Positions 10,494 through 19,711 are shown, counted from the stretch's first letter. The stretch: 64,000 nucleotides of DNA from Microvirga guangxiensis (GCF_900102135.1 NZ_FMVJ01000006.1:186001-250000); one strand, 5' to 3'. Notes: a model not told the origin generated them from the letters alone. Numbers and translations: made by a program.

Positions 10494-11258
10494 ATGTCAA
10501 TCGCGACACGCATCGCGAGCTTGGGGGGCACCTACGGCCTGGCAACTGCCCTGGCCCTTCTCGCCAGCGCACCCGCCTTCGCTCAGGCCCAGCCGAAGCC
10601 TGCAGCTCCCGCCGCCCAGCCTGCGCGCCCGGCTGCTCCGGCCGCCGGTCAGCCTGCACAGGCCCAGCAGCCTGCCGGCCCCACGGTCGTCCAGGTGAAG
10701 GCTGAGCCGTCCCAGCCTGAGTGGACCAAGGTCTGCGGCAAGGACCAGAACACCAACACCGAGATCTGCTACACCACCCGTGACTTCGTCTCGGATCAGG
10801 GCCAGCCGGTTCTCGCTCTCGCCGTCTACGACGTGAAGGGCCAGCAGGCTCAGAAGGTTGTTCGCTTTGTGATGCCGCTCGGCCTGCTTCTGCAGCCCGG
10901 ACTGCGCTTTGCTGTCGACCAGGGTCAGGCGACCCCCGGCCGCTTCGTGATGTGCCTGCCCAACGGCTGCTTCGCTGAGGCTCCGGTAAAGGACGACTTC
11001 ATCGCTTCCCTCAAGAAGGGCGCGAACCTGAACGTGAGCGTTCAGAACCAGGTCGGCCGCGAGATCACCTTCGCCGTTCCGGCTGCAGGCTTCGCCAAGT
11101 CCTTCGACGGTCCTCCGATCGATCCGAAGGTGCTCGAAGAGCAGCAGAAGAAGCTGCAGGAAGAGCTCCAGAAGAAGAGCGAAGAGATGCGCCAGAAGAT
11201 GCTCCAGAGCCAGGGCGGCGCTGCTGCTCCGAGTGCCCAGGCTGCTCCGAAGCCCTGA
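10494..11258 (+). CDS. Invasion-associated locus B (IalB) family protein
   Basis: Exported protein of the IalB family, named for a Bartonella protein involved in erythrocyte entry but widespread in harmless alphaproteobacteria. It has 254 aa. An N-terminal signal peptide ends near AFAQA. A proline/alanine-rich linker (about residues 30-60) follows. The IalB core then runs from EWTKVCGKDQNTNTEICYTT to PAAGFAKSFDGPPIDP. The four cysteines typical of the core (two in VCGKDQNTNTEIC and two in VMCLPNGC) are present. The tail after residue 215 is a glutamine/lysine-rich probable coiled coil. A GAGGAAGT ribosome-binding site precedes the ATG. It ends in a strong terminator shared with hspQ. Confidence 0.9.
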   Translation: MSIATRIASLGGTYGLATALALLASAPAFAQAQPKPAAPAAQPARPAAPAAGQPAQAQQPAGPTVVQVKAEPSQPEWTKVCGKDQNTNTEICYTTRDFVSDQGQPVLALAVYDVKGQQAQKVVRFVMPLGLLLQPGLRFAVDQGQATPGRFVMCLPNGCFAEAPVKDDFIASLKKGANLNVSVQNQVGREITFAVPAAGFAKSFDGPPIDPKVLEEQQKKLQEELQKKSEEMRQKMLQSQGGAAAPSAQAAPKP

Positions 11259-11276
11259 TTGACACTACCTGCAACA

Positions 11277-11308
11277 AAAAACGCCGGGCGATTTGCCCGG
11301 CGTTTTTC
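11277..11308. terminator. Bidirectional rho-independent terminator between ialB-type gene and hspQ
   Basis: The stem AACGCCGGGC (11280-11289) pairs with GCCCGGCGTT (11295-11304) around a 5-base loop. It is flanked by A-run and T-run, so it works on both strands. It ends the IalB-family gene on the plus strand and hspQ on the minus strand. Confidence 0.93.
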
Positions 11309-11321
11309 GTTTTGATTTGAA

Positions 11322-11657
11322 TTAATTGGCGAGCATCGGCTTGGCCCGGTAACCCCCGTTCGGCTGGCGCACGAACATTTCCTCGATCATGGGATTGCGC
11401 AGAGGCTCATCGGAATGGTCCAGCATCAAGTTCTGCTCGGACACGTAGGCAATGTACTCGGTTTCCGCGTTCTCGGCGAAGAGGTGATAGAAAGGCTGAT
11501 CCTTGCGAGGGCGGGCATCCTCGGGGATGGACAGCCACCATTCTTCCGTGTTGTCGAATTCCGGGTCCACATCGAAGATGAGGCCCCTGAAGTCGAACAG
11601 GCGATGCCTGACCACCTGGCCGATTGCGAATTTTGCTAAACTCGCTTTCATGGGCAT
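11322..11657 (-). CDS. hspQ: Heat shock protein HspQ
   Basis: Small protein of the HspQ/YccV family, which binds hemimethylated DNA and, in Enterobacteria, acts as a specificity factor for Lon protease. It has 111 aa. The conserved core is complete: KFAIGQVVRHRLFDFRGLIFDVDPEF near residues 8-34, then EEWWLSIPEDARPRKDQPFYHLFAE, YIAYVSEQNL and a C-terminal FVRQPNGGYRAKP. Translation may start at 11657 or, more conventionally, at the third codon (11651), giving MKASLAKFAIG. It stands alone between two divergent or convergent neighbours. Its 3' end shares a terminator with the IalB gene. Confidence 0.93.
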   Translation of the reverse strand: MPMKASLAKFAIGQVVRHRLFDFRGLIFDVDPEFDNTEEWWLSIPEDARPRKDQPFYHLFAENAETEYIAYVSEQNLMLDHSDEPLRNPMIEEMFVRQPNGGYRAKPMLAN

Positions 11658-11917
11658 TGGTCTAACTCCTTGGACCTGGATATAGCCACACCTCGGCGAA
11701 TCTCCAAATCGGAGGCCGTCACATTTCAGAGAGCCCTATCAAACACTTGCTTTCCAGACAGGCCTGGGAGGCTGATCGTTTCCCTAGGGAAGGGCGTGCG
11801 AGCATTGCATTTTCGGTCTAGTGCTCCTCCCGGGATGGGATTGCTGCAGGGTTAGAACCTTGCGAGAAGAATAGTCTCCTCGGCCCACTCTTCCATCCTT
11901 CGCATAGGGAGCCCGCG

Positions 11918-12889
11918 ATGTCCGACCTGATCGGGCTTTTCAATCTGCTCGCCCCATTTTTCGGCCTGATCGGGCTAGGCTTCTTCTGCGGAAAAATCGT
12001 CAAGCAGCCTGAGAGCGGCTTGGCCTGGATGCAGTTCTTCCTGATCTACGTCGCTCTACCGTGCCTGTTCTTCCGCCTGATCGCTGACAAGCCCTTGGAT
12101 CAGCTTGCCAATTGGTCGTTCATCGCGGCGACGACCTTCTCCACGGCCTGTGCGTTTCTTCTGTCTTTCGTGGCCGGTTGGCGGCACACGAAGGATTTGC
12201 CGCAATCGGTCATGCAGGGCGTGGCGGGTTCGTATTCCAATATCGGCTACATGGGACCGCCGCTGATCCTGGCAGCGATCGGGCCAGCCGCAAGCGCGCC
12301 AGTCGTTCTTATCTTCGTGTTCGACAATCTGTTCCTGTTTTCCATTGTGCCGTTGCTCATGTCGGTGGCTGGCGTGGAGAGGTTGAACCTGTCGGCTACG
12401 ATCCGGCGGATCGTTTTGCGGGTGGTGACGCATCCCTTCAATGTGGCCACGGCGTTCGGCATCGCTGCAAGCTATCTCCATCTCCAAGTGCCGGGACCGA
12501 TCGACCAGATCATTACATGGTTGTCCGGCTCCGCTGCGCCATGTGCCTTGTTCCTGCTCGGCGTTACCGTCGCGCTCCGACCCCTGGGCCGTATTCCGGG
12601 CGAGGTGCCGGCGCTGGTTTTGATCAAGCTCATCCTGCACCCGCTGCTGGTCTGGGTGGTGCTGTCGGCCTTAGGGGATTTCGGTCCGACTTGGACCTAT
12701 GCGGCGATGATCATGGCGGCCCTGCCGCCGGCCCTGAACATCTTCGTCATCTCGACCCAGTACAATGTGGGCGTCGAACGCGCCTCGGCCTGCGTGCTCA
12801 TAGGCACCCTGGTGTCGATTTTCACCCTGACGGCAGTGCTCTACCTCACCACCAAGACCGGCGCTCTTCCTTACGATCTCTTCCCTTAA
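11918..12889 (+). CDS. AEC family transporter (auxin efflux carrier superfamily)
   Basis: Integral membrane secondary carrier of the bile/arsenite/riboflavin-auxin efflux superfamily; the substrate is not predictable. The 323-aa protein is hydrophobic throughout with about ten membrane segments in two inverted halves. The first half holds FGLIGLGFFCGKIV and the SYSNIGYMGPPLILAA motif with the helix-breaking GPP. The second half holds LLGVTVALRPLG and a PPALNIFVISTQYNVGVERAS segment, both conserved in AEC proteins. An AGGGAG ribosome-binding site lies 6 bases before the ATG. It converges on the UbiH-type gene with a 4-base overlap of the ends. It is monocistronic as far as the window shows. 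Confidence 0.9.
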   Translation: MSDLIGLFNLLAPFFGLIGLGFFCGKIVKQPESGLAWMQFFLIYVALPCLFFRLIADKPLDQLANWSFIAATTFSTACAFLLSFVAGWRHTKDLPQSVMQGVAGSYSNIGYMGPPLILAAIGPAASAPVVLIFVFDNLFLFSIVPLLMSVAGVERLNLSATIRRIVLRVVTHPFNVATAFGIAASYLHLQVPGPIDQIITWLSGSAAPCALFLLGVTVALRPLGRIPGEVPALVLIKLILHPLLVWVVLSALGDFGPTWTYAAMIMAALPPALNIFVISTQYNVGVERASACVLIGTLVSIFTLTAVLYLTTKTGALPYDLFP

Positions 12890-14091
12890 GCCGAGGCGTC
12901 CTGCATCAGGCGAGGGGCTCCCATATGAGGAAGCACGCCTTCGCGCATGACAGCGCGGCGCAAAAAGCCGATCCTGCTGAGGGCCAGAAGACCGGCGCCC
13001 CTGGCGAGATCTGCCGGAAGTAAGCCGGTGAGGAGCGTCCGGTTAAGGCCATCGATGGCAGCTGTCCGCAGGCGGACGTCGAGATCGCGACTGAGCTGGT
13101 ACTGGCGAAGGGTTTCGGACGAGCCGGGTTCGCGGCCGTTATCGAGGGCATCCACCACCGCATCCCGCAATGAAGCTACGTCCCGGAATCCGAGGTTGAG
13201 GCCTTGCGCGCCAATAGGGGGAAAGACATGCGCAGCCTCTCCAACAAGCGCCAGACGAGGGGCACCATAGCGATTGACCGACAACCCGCTCATCGGCACC
13301 AAGCCACGCGGGCCATCAACACGCATGGCTCCGAGATGCGACTGAGCCTGCCGCTCGACAGCCAATGCCAGGGCTTGATCGTCGAGCTTGGAAAGCTGTT
13401 CTGCCCGCTTCTGACTGGTCACCCAGACAAGGCTTGAGCGCTTGCCAGGCAGAGGAACGAGCGTGAAGGGTCCATTTCGGGTGTGAAACTCGGTGGAGGT
13501 CTCCCGGTGTTCACGGTCATGGGCCAGGAGTACGGCGAGAGCCGTCTGCGGGTAGGACCATGTCTGTGTCTCAATCCCGGCGATTTGGCGGAGTCTGGAG
13601 TTGCGTCCGTCGGCGGCCACGACGAGGTTCACTTCGACCTCCGAGCCGTCGGCCAGCACAATGACGGCCCGGTCTGCTTCAGCCCGGAAATCCGTGGCCT
13701 GCTCAGTCAGGATGGTCAGGTTCTCATAAGCTCGCGCGGACTCGGCAAGTTCTTCCACGAGAGTGGCGTTCTCGATATTCCAGCCAAAGGCGTCTAGGTC
13801 GATCTCGCGGGCGGAGAAGGAAACCGGGGGTGGGCGGAACAGGCTGCCGGTATCGTCGACGATACGCATGGTCTGAAGAGGCGCAGCCTCGGGGATGAGC
13901 GACGGCCATACGCCTAAGGCTTCCAGAAAACGGATGGAGCCATTGAGGAGGGCGACAGTCCGTCCATCCCGGCGCGTGTCCAGCCTCCCGATCAGAACGG
14001 TCTCGAAACCGTCCCGGGCGAACGCAAGCGCTGCGCTCAAGCCGACGGCTCCCGCACCGACAACAGCAATGCTATAGCTTTTCCTGCTCAA
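12886..14091 (-). CDS. UbiH/UbiF family FAD-dependent hydroxylase
   Basis: Flavin monooxygenase of the family that hydroxylates ubiquinone precursors on the inner face of the membrane. It has 401 aa. The N-terminal FAD-binding GxGxxG motif is VVGAGAVGLSAA. The middle DG motif is VVAADGRNSRLRQ. The GD-like motif is LALVGEAAHVFPPIGAQGLNLGFRD, near residues 280-305, where GEAAH replaces the more usual GDAAH. That combination is diagnostic of UbiH/COQ6 homologues. The exact ring position it oxidises cannot be told from sequence alone. It is divergent from the ABC importer that starts at 14240 and has no ubiquinone gene next to it. Confidence 0.9.
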   Translation of the reverse strand: MSRKSYSIAVVGAGAVGLSAALAFARDGFETVLIGRLDTRRDGRTVALLNGSIRFLEALGVWPSLIPEAAPLQTMRIVDDTGSLFRPPPVSFSAREIDLDAFGWNIENATLVEELAESARAYENLTILTEQATDFRAEADRAVIVLADGSEVEVNLVVAADGRNSRLRQIAGIETQTWSYPQTALAVLLAHDREHRETSTEFHTRNGPFTLVPLPGKRSSLVWVTSQKRAEQLSKLDDQALALAVERQAQSHLGAMRVDGPRGLVPMSGLSVNRYGAPRLALVGEAAHVFPPIGAQGLNLGFRDVASLRDAVVDALDNGREPGSSETLRQYQLSRDLDVRLRTAAIDGLNRTLLTGLLPADLARGAGLLALSRIGFLRRAVMREGVLPHMGAPRLMQDASA

Positions 14092-14239
14092 GAACTTTCC
14101 CCGGCATCTGATGGCAAGTGGCTTGCCGACTCACAATAAACCATGGATTCGCCATTGCCGACCTATGTAGGGCATCCCTATGATCGTTATCCTTGGTTCT
14201 TGTCGGACCGTCTTCCATTTTTAAGTCAGAGTCGCTTGC

Positions 14240-15784
14240 GTGAAGGCAGACGTATCATCATCTGGGCCACCCCTTGTCGAGCTTATAAGGATCAGCAAGC
14301 GCTATGGCGACCTTCTCGCCAATGACGGCATAGATCTTTCCATCGAGCCAGGCGAAATCCATGCGCTGCTTGGGGAGAACGGAGCCGGTAAGTCGACACT
14401 GGTCAAAATTCTCTATGGCGTGATCGAACCCAGTGCCGGTGAAATCCGGTGGGAAGGCAGGCCCGTTTCCATTGGCTCCCCCGTCGAGGCGCGGACCCTT
14501 GGCCTGGGAATGGTGTTCCAGCACTTCTCCCTTTTCGAAGAGATGACAGTTGCCGAGAACATCGCTGTCGCTCTCTCCGGGGAGTGGAGCCTTGCCAATG
14601 TTCGCAACCGCTTGAGCGAAATAAGCCGCACCTATGGTCTTGCCCTCGATGCCGACCGGGCCGTCTGGACCCTGTCGGCCGGTGAGCGCCAGCGCATCGA
14701 GATCGTTCGCTGCCTGCTTCAGAATCCTCGCCTGCTGATCCTCGACGAGCCTACCTCCGTTCTGACGCCGCAGGAGGCAGAGCATCTGTTCGTCACCCTG
14801 GACAAGCTCTCGGCGGAAGGGTGCTCGATCCTCTACATTTCTCATAAGCTCGAAGAGGTGCGCCGCCTCTGCCGCCGTGCCACGATCCTGAGGGCAGGGC
14901 GCGTGGTAGCAACAATTGATCCGCGCGCGAGTACCGCGCGGGAAATCGCGGCTCTGATGGTCGGCAACGAAGTTGGAGACATCCGCACCGACGCACCGCA
15001 TACACCTCAGGGTGAAGTCTTACGAGTTCGCAATCTCGATATGCCGCCCGTAGGACTCCATGGGCAGGCCTTGAAGGACATCAATCTCGTGGTGCGTGCG
15101 GGCGAGGTCGTCGGGATTGCAGGTGTTGCGGGTAATGGCCAGAGCGAATTGTTCGCAGCGCTTTCGGGCGAGCGCTTAGCGGAGCGGAACGATGCCATCA
15201 CCATCGCCGGAAAGCCGAGCGGAGGGATGGGGATCGAGGCCCGTCGCCGGCTCTCAGCCGCATTCGTTCCCGAGGAGCGTCTCGGTCATGCGGCGGCTCC
15301 AACGCATCGCCTGAGCGAGAACACGCTGATTTCTCATGCATCGACCGAGGTCCGTTCCGGCTTCATCCTTCTCAATGCCGCCAAGCGATTGGCCCGCACG
15401 ATCATCAAAAGTTTCGATGTCCGTACCCCCGAAGGGGACCCGCAGGCGCGCAAATTGTCCGGCGGCAACCTGCAGAAATTCGTGATCGGGCGCGAAATCA
15501 TCCGCAAGCCAAAGCTACTCATCGTCGATCAACCGACATGGGGAGTGGACGCAGGTGCAGCGCGCCTCATTCGCCAATCGCTTGTTGATCTGGCACGTGA
15601 CGGCAGTGCCGTCCTGGTTGTGAGCCAGGACCTCGACGAATTGTTTGAGGTGGCCGATCAGATGGCGGTGATCCATCAGGGAATGCTGAGCCCGCAGAAG
15701 CCCATCGGCGAATGGACCAAGGAGGCGATCGGCCTTGAAATGCTAGGCGTGGCTCAAGCTCAAGGGGGCGCTCATGCGGATTGA
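14240..15784 (+). CDS. BMP-type ABC importer, fused ATP-binding protein
   Basis: Cytoplasmic ATPase with two tandem ATP-binding cassettes in one 514-aa chain, as in sugar and nucleoside importers that work with BMP-family receptors. The first cassette has Walker [13 protein letters not shown], an LSAGERQRIEIVRCL signature (LSAGE rather than LSGGQ) and Walker [10 protein letters not shown]. The second cassette has a degenerate Walker A (GIAGVAGNGQSELF), signature LSGGNLQKFVIGREI and Walker B LLIVDQPTWGVDAGA. A degenerate second site is usual in this family. The start is a GTG at 14240. It overlaps the first permease gene by 11 bases, so it is translationally coupled and heads a four-gene operon that ends with the receptor at 18939. 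Confidence 0.93.
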   Translation: MKADVSSSGPPLVELIRISKRYGDLLANDGIDLSIEPGEIHALLGENGAGKSTLVKILYGVIEPSAGEIRWEGRPVSIGSPVEARTLGLGMVFQHFSLFEEMTVAENIAVALSGEWSLANVRNRLSEISRTYGLALDADRAVWTLSAGERQRIEIVRCLLQNPRLLILDEPTSVLTPQEAEHLFVTLDKLSAEGCSILYISHKLEEVRRLCRRATILRAGRVVATIDPRASTAREIAALMVGNEVGDIRTDAPHTPQGEVLRVRNLDMPPVGLHGQALKDINLVVRAGEVVGIAGVAGNGQSELFAALSGERLAERNDAITIAGKPSGGMGIEARRRLSAAFVPEERLGHAAAPTHRLSENTLISHASTEVRSGFILLNAAKRLARTIIKSFDVRTPEGDPQARKLSGGNLQKFVIGREIIRKPKLLIVDQPTWGVDAGAARLIRQSLVDLARDGSAVLVVSQDLDELFEVADQMAVIHQGMLSPQKPIGEWTKEAIGLEMLGVAQAQGGAHAD

Positions 15785-16850
15785 GCTCACGCCCCGTACT
15801 TCGGTTTCTCCCGTCGCGCGTGCTCTTGCGCCGGTTGCGGCCTTCATCACGTCGTTTCTCATCGCGGGCTTTGTCATCTGGCTCATGGGCCGTTCGCCGA
15901 TCGATGCCTTCGACGTCTATGTACTCCAGCCCCTGAGCGATCCGTGGTCGCTGCAGGAGCTGCTCGTCAAGGCGACGCCGCTTGCCCTGATCGCTATCGG
16001 CTTGTCCTATTGCTTTCGCGCCAGCCTCTGGAACATCGGAGCCGAAGGCCAATACGTTATGGGAGCAATCTTCGGCAGCTGGTTGGCGCTGAAAACTCAT
16101 GGCACCGATGCCGGGACATGGGTGCTGCCGCTCATGCTGATCCTCGGCGTCATCGGCGGTGCGCTTTATGGCCTGATCCCGGCCTTCCTGAAGACCCGCT
16201 TCGGCGTGAACGAGATCCTGACCAGCCTCATGCTCGTTTATGTGGCTCAGTTGACTCTCGATTACCTGGCCCGAGGTCCCTGGCGCGATCCCAAAGGTTT
16301 CAATTTTCCCCAATCGGTGACCTTCGATACGGCTGCAACCGTACCCCCCATTCTGGAGGCGGGTCGCGTTCATTACGGCTTCGTGTTCGCGCTGATAGCC
16401 GTCGCTGTTACAGCGGTCGTTCTGGGCAGAACCCTTTTCGGTTATCGCCTCAAGCTGACGGGCGACGCCCCGCGCGCTGCGCGGTTCGCCGGCTTCAGCT
16501 CCAAGGCGACGGTCATGGCCGTGTTCGCGATTTCCGGCGGTCTCGCGGGATTGGCCGGTATTACGGAGGTATCGGGACAGATCGGGCAGATCCAGCCTTC
16601 GATCTCCCCGGGATATGGCTTCACGGCCATTACGGTTGCTTTCCTGGGCCGGCTCAACCCTATCGGCATTCTCGTCGCGGCGCTCGTTGTCGCGCTCACA
16701 TTCATCGGCGGTGAGAGCGCGCAGATCATGCTGAAACTGCCGCTTGATCTCACGCAGGCCTTCCAAGGCATCCTGCTGCTCTGCGTTCTGGCCGCCGACG
16801 CCTTGGTCAGCAACCGCATTCGTCTTGTTGCACGGGGAGGGGGCAAATGA
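15774..16850 (+). CDS. BMP-type ABC importer, permease 1
   Basis: Inner-membrane permease of the BPD_transp_2 family (YufP/NupP-like), 358 aa with about nine or ten hydrophobic segments. The conserved motifs are YCFRASLWNIGAEGQYVMGAI near residues 80-100 and FGVNEILTSLMLVYVA near 145-160. A PGYGFTAITVAFLGRLNP segment follows near 281-298. It starts inside the ATPase gene and ends with ATGA overlap into permease 2, which is typical of tight operon coupling. In characterised homologues this pair of permeases with a BMP receptor imports nucleosides (guanosine, inosine, uridine and relatives). The exact substrate here is inferred only by family. Confidence 0.92.
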   Translation: MRIELTPRTSVSPVARALAPVAAFITSFLIAGFVIWLMGRSPIDAFDVYVLQPLSDPWSLQELLVKATPLALIAIGLSYCFRASLWNIGAEGQYVMGAIFGSWLALKTHGTDAGTWVLPLMLILGVIGGALYGLIPAFLKTRFGVNEILTSLMLVYVAQLTLDYLARGPWRDPKGFNFPQSVTFDTAATVPPILEAGRVHYGFVFALIAVAVTAVVLGRTLFGYRLKLTGDAPRAARFAGFSSKATVMAVFAISGGLAGLAGITEVSGQIGQIQPSISPGYGFTAITVAFLGRLNPIGILVAALVVALTFIGGESAQIMLKLPLDLTQAFQGILLLCVLAADALVSNRIRLVARGGGK

Positions 16851-17764
16851 CCATTTTCGAGGCCATTCTGCTCACTATCGTCACTGCTTCAACGCCGCTT
16901 CTGATCGCTGCCTTGGGCGAGCTCGTCACGGAACGAGCGGGCGTTCTCAATCTTGGCGTCGAAGGCATGATGGCCATGGGCGCGGCTTGTAGCTTTGCTG
17001 CCGCCGTGAGCTTCGACTCCACGCTGCTTGGCGTCGCGGCGGGCATCCTGGCGGGCGCATTCATGGCGGCATTGTTCGCTCTGGTGGTTTTGGGCTTTGC
17101 CGCAAACCAGGTCGGCTCCGGACTGGCGCTGACCATCTTCGGCTTAGGCTTGTCCGGTTTGATCGGCGCTCCTTTCGTGGGCGCCCGGCGCGATCCCATT
17201 CCGCATGTCGATGTCCCCATTTTGAGCGATATCCCCTACATTGGCCGCCTCTTTTTTGAGCAGGATCTTTTCGTTTACGCATCCTTCGCGCTCACGATCC
17301 TGATCGCGGTTTACCTCACCCGCACACGCTCAGGCCTGACATTGCGTTCCATTGGCGAGAACCACACTTCGGCGAATGCCCTTGGCCTTCCTGTCCTGCG
17401 CACCCGCTTCCTGGCAATCCTGTTCGGCGGTGCCTGTGCGGGCTTGGCGGGAGCATATCTTGCACTTGTCTATACCCGCTTTTGGTCGCCCGGAATGACA
17501 GCGGGGCGAGGCTGGATCGCTCTCGCACTTGTGGTTTTCGCAGCTTGGCGGCCGGGTTGGCTCTTGATCGGAGCCTATATCTTCGGGGCAGCGACGGTGC
17601 TGCAGCTGCATGCCCAGGCGGCTCAGTTCGGGGTGCCTTCGCAGGTGCTCTCGGCTGTACCTTATCTCGCGACGATCATCGCGCTTCTTCTCTTGTCGTT
17701 GCGTCATGGCAGGGCTATCGGAGCCCCGGGGTCCTTGGGGACGCCGTTCGTGCCTGACCGATAG
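16847..17764 (+). CDS. BMP-type ABC importer, permease 2
   Basis: Second permease (YufQ/NupQ-like), 305 aa, hydrophobic throughout. The family opening is present: GELVTERAGVLNLGVEGMMAMGA near residues 23-45. The central NQVGSGLALTIFGLGLSGL segment and the later AGLAGAYLALVYTRFWSPGMTAGRGWIALALVVFA region match the family, whose second permease is shorter than the first. The start codon overlaps the preceding stop (ATGA). The receptor gene follows after about 90 bases, a gap that may allow the receptor to be expressed at a different level. No terminator-like hairpin was seen in that gap. Confidence 0.92.
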   Translation: MTIFEAILLTIVTASTPLLIAALGELVTERAGVLNLGVEGMMAMGAACSFAAAVSFDSTLLGVAAGILAGAFMAALFALVVLGFAANQVGSGLALTIFGLGLSGLIGAPFVGARRDPIPHVDVPILSDIPYIGRLFFEQDLFVYASFALTILIAVYLTRTRSGLTLRSIGENHTSANALGLPVLRTRFLAILFGGACAGLAGAYLALVYTRFWSPGMTAGRGWIALALVVFAAWRPGWLLIGAYIFGAATVLQLHAQAAQFGVPSQVLSAVPYLATIIALLLLSLRHGRAIGAPGSLGTPFVPDR

Positions 17765-17856
17765 GCAAAGTGATGATATTGTGAGCAAAGGAATTCTTGC
17801 CAGAGCTTAACAGACCTGCAAGGGATGTTTGGAAATCTAACCTCGAGGGAACGAGC

Positions 17857-18939
17857 ATGTTTTCATGTAAACTCTTTGGAGCCGTGGCAGGTGTCGCTGT
17901 TGCTGCCCTGTCGGCAACCGGCGCCTTGGCGCAGGCCAAGGACAAGATCAAAGTCGGCTTCATCTATGTCGGCCCGGTTGGCGACCACGGTTGGAGCTAT
18001 CAGCATGACCAGGGCCGTCAGGCCATCGAGAAGGCCTTCCCTGGCAAGGTCACGACCACCTTCGTGGAAAGCGTGCCGGAGGCCGATTCCGAGCGCGCTA
18101 TCGAGCAGCTCGCGCGCACCGGTCACGATCTGATCTTCACGACCTCGTTCGGTTTCATGGAGCCGACCCTGAAGGTCGCCAAGAAGTACCCGAACATCAA
18201 GTTCGAGCATGCCACCGGCTTCAAGCGCGCCCCGAACCTGGCGACCTATGCAGCAAAGTTCCACGAGGGCCGCTACATCATCGGCCAGATCGCGGGCAAG
18301 ATGACTAAGTCGAATACCATCGGCTATGTGGGCGCCTTCCCGATTCCGGAAGTGATCGCTGGCATCAACGCGTTCTATCTCGGCGCACAGTCGGTGAACC
18401 CGGACGTCAAGATCAAGATCGTTTTCGCCAACACCTGGTATGATCCTGCCAAGGAAGGTGATGCCGCCAAGGCTCTCCTCGACCAGGGTGTCGACATGCT
18501 GGCCCAGCACACCGACAGCCCGGCGCCGATCCAGGCAGCCGAGGCCCGTGGCAAGTTCGGCTTCGGACAGGCTTCCGACATGGAGCGCTTCGCTCCCAAG
18601 GCCCAGCTGACCGCCATCGTCGACAACTGGAATGACTACTACGTTGAGCGTACCAAGGCCGTTCTCGATGGCACCTGGAAGTCGCAAGACGTTTGGGGCG
18701 GCATCGACTCCCATATGGTCGTCATGTCGCCCTACAAGAACATGCCCGATGATGTGAAGAAGCTCGCTCAGGAGACTGAGGCCGCCATCAAGGCCGGCAC
18801 CTTGAACCCCTTCAAGTGCCCGGTCATCGGCCAGGATGGCAAGGAGATCGAGTGCAAAGGCAACGGCGCACTCTCGGACGAGCAGGTCCTCGGCATGAAC
18901 TTCTACGTGAAGGGCATCGAGGACAAGATTCCGCAATAA
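17857..18939 (+). CDS. BMP family ABC substrate-binding protein
   Basis: Periplasmic receptor of the Bmp/PnrA family. I choose the ATG at 17857, preceded by GAGGGAACGAG, over an upstream ATG at 17797, because it gives a normal signal peptide (LFGAVAGVAVAALSATGALAQA). The mature part starts KDKIKVGFIYVGPVGDHGWSYQHDQ, the conserved opening in which the aromatic and Asp residues line the ligand site. Other family segments are IFTTSFGFMEPTLKVA, HATGFKRAPNLATYAAKFHEGRYIIGQ cut here to its first half as the marker, and GADVMLAQHTDSPAPIQAAEARG-like VDMLAQHTDSPAPIQAAE. Members bind nucleosides or related compounds. It closes the importer operon and is followed by a strong terminator. Confidence 0.93.
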   Translation: MFSCKLFGAVAGVAVAALSATGALAQAKDKIKVGFIYVGPVGDHGWSYQHDQGRQAIEKAFPGKVTTTFVESVPEADSERAIEQLARTGHDLIFTTSFGFMEPTLKVAKKYPNIKFEHATGFKRAPNLATYAAKFHEGRYIIGQIAGKMTKSNTIGYVGAFPIPEVIAGINAFYLGAQSVNPDVKIKIVFANTWYDPAKEGDAAKALLDQGVDMLAQHTDSPAPIQAAEARGKFGFGQASDMERFAPKAQLTAIVDNWNDYYVERTKAVLDGTWKSQDVWGGIDSHMVVMSPYKNMPDDVKKLAQETEAAIKAGTLNPFKCPVIGQDGKEIECKGNGALSDEQVLGMNFYVKGIEDKIPQ

Positions 18940-18961
18940 GCGACGGCATTCATTGTATGAG

Positions 18962-18995
18962 AAAGGCAGCCGGGTTGCTCGGCTGCCTTTTTTGT
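18962..18995 (+). terminator. Rho-independent terminator of the BMP importer operon
   Basis: An 11-bp stem (18962-18972 with 18980-18990) with a 7-base loop is followed by a run of T (18988-18993) and TGTTT. It lies 22 bases after the receptor stop codon. Confidence 0.93.
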
Positions 18996-19035
18996 TTAAG
19001 TCGCTATTATTTCGTATGGCCGAAGGGGAGCATGA

Positions 19036-19686
19036 ATGTGTGAGCAGGCTATGATCGAACCGTGTGACACGGACGTTCTGATCGTTGTAGATGTTCAGTA
19101 CGACTTCCTGCCCGGCGGAGCCCTAGCTGTGCCCGATGGTGATGCGGTGATTGCGCCGATCAACCGGCTCGCAAGAGCCTTTCGGCATGTGGTTCTGACG
19201 CAGGATTGGCATCCCGAGGGACACGCTTCCTTCGCGTCGTCGCACCCAAGCAGGCAAGCCTTCGAGACTGCCGACCTGCATTATGGTTCGCAGGTACTGT
19301 GGCCTGACCATTGCGTGCAGGGAACGGAGGGTGCGGAAATCTCTCGCGATCTCGACATTCCTCATGCGCAGCTGGTCATCCGCAAAGGGTACAATACTGG
19401 CATCGACAGCTATTCCGGTTTCAAAGAGGCAGACAGAAAAACGTCTACGGGGCTGGACGGCTATCTCAAAGAGCGCGGCTTTCGCCGCGTGTTCTGCGCC
19501 GGCTTGGCGATGGATTTCTGTGTGGCGTGGACAGCGCTCGATTCCGCGGCGGCTGGTTTTGAAACATATCTGTTCGAGGATGCCTCGCGGGCCATCGATA
19601 CGAATGGCTCGCTCGCTAAGGCAAAGAAGGATTTGGAGGCTGCTGGAGTTCGTCTCATCAGCAGTGAGCAGATTAGACGACGTTAG
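19036..19686 (+). CDS. pncA: Nicotinamidase / isochorismatase-fold cysteine hydrolase
   Basis: Hydrolyses nicotinamide to nicotinate for NAD salvage, in the cytoplasm. It has 216 aa, normal for bacterial PncA. The catalytic Asp is in VVDVQYDFLPGGALAVPDGD. The metal ligands are in TQDWHPEGHASF (Asp-x-His and His). The catalytic Lys is in VIRKGYN, and the nucleophile Cys is in GLAMDFCVAWTALD. A metal-binding SxF loop (SYSGF) is also present. An AAGGGGAG ribosome-binding site 5 bases upstream supports the ATG at 19036; a second ATG at 19051 is possible. It follows the BMP importer terminator by 40 bases on the same strand and so may be transcribed separately. Confidence 0.92.
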   Translation: MCEQAMIEPCDTDVLIVVDVQYDFLPGGALAVPDGDAVIAPINRLARAFRHVVLTQDWHPEGHASFASSHPSRQAFETADLHYGSQVLWPDHCVQGTEGAEISRDLDIPHAQLVIRKGYNTGIDSYSGFKEADRKTSTGLDGYLKERGFRRVFCAGLAMDFCVAWTALDSAAAGFETYLFEDASRAIDTNGSLAKAKKDLEAAGVRLISSEQIRRR

Positions 19687-19711
19687 GTATAAGTATGAGA
19701 AGCTTGTATGA

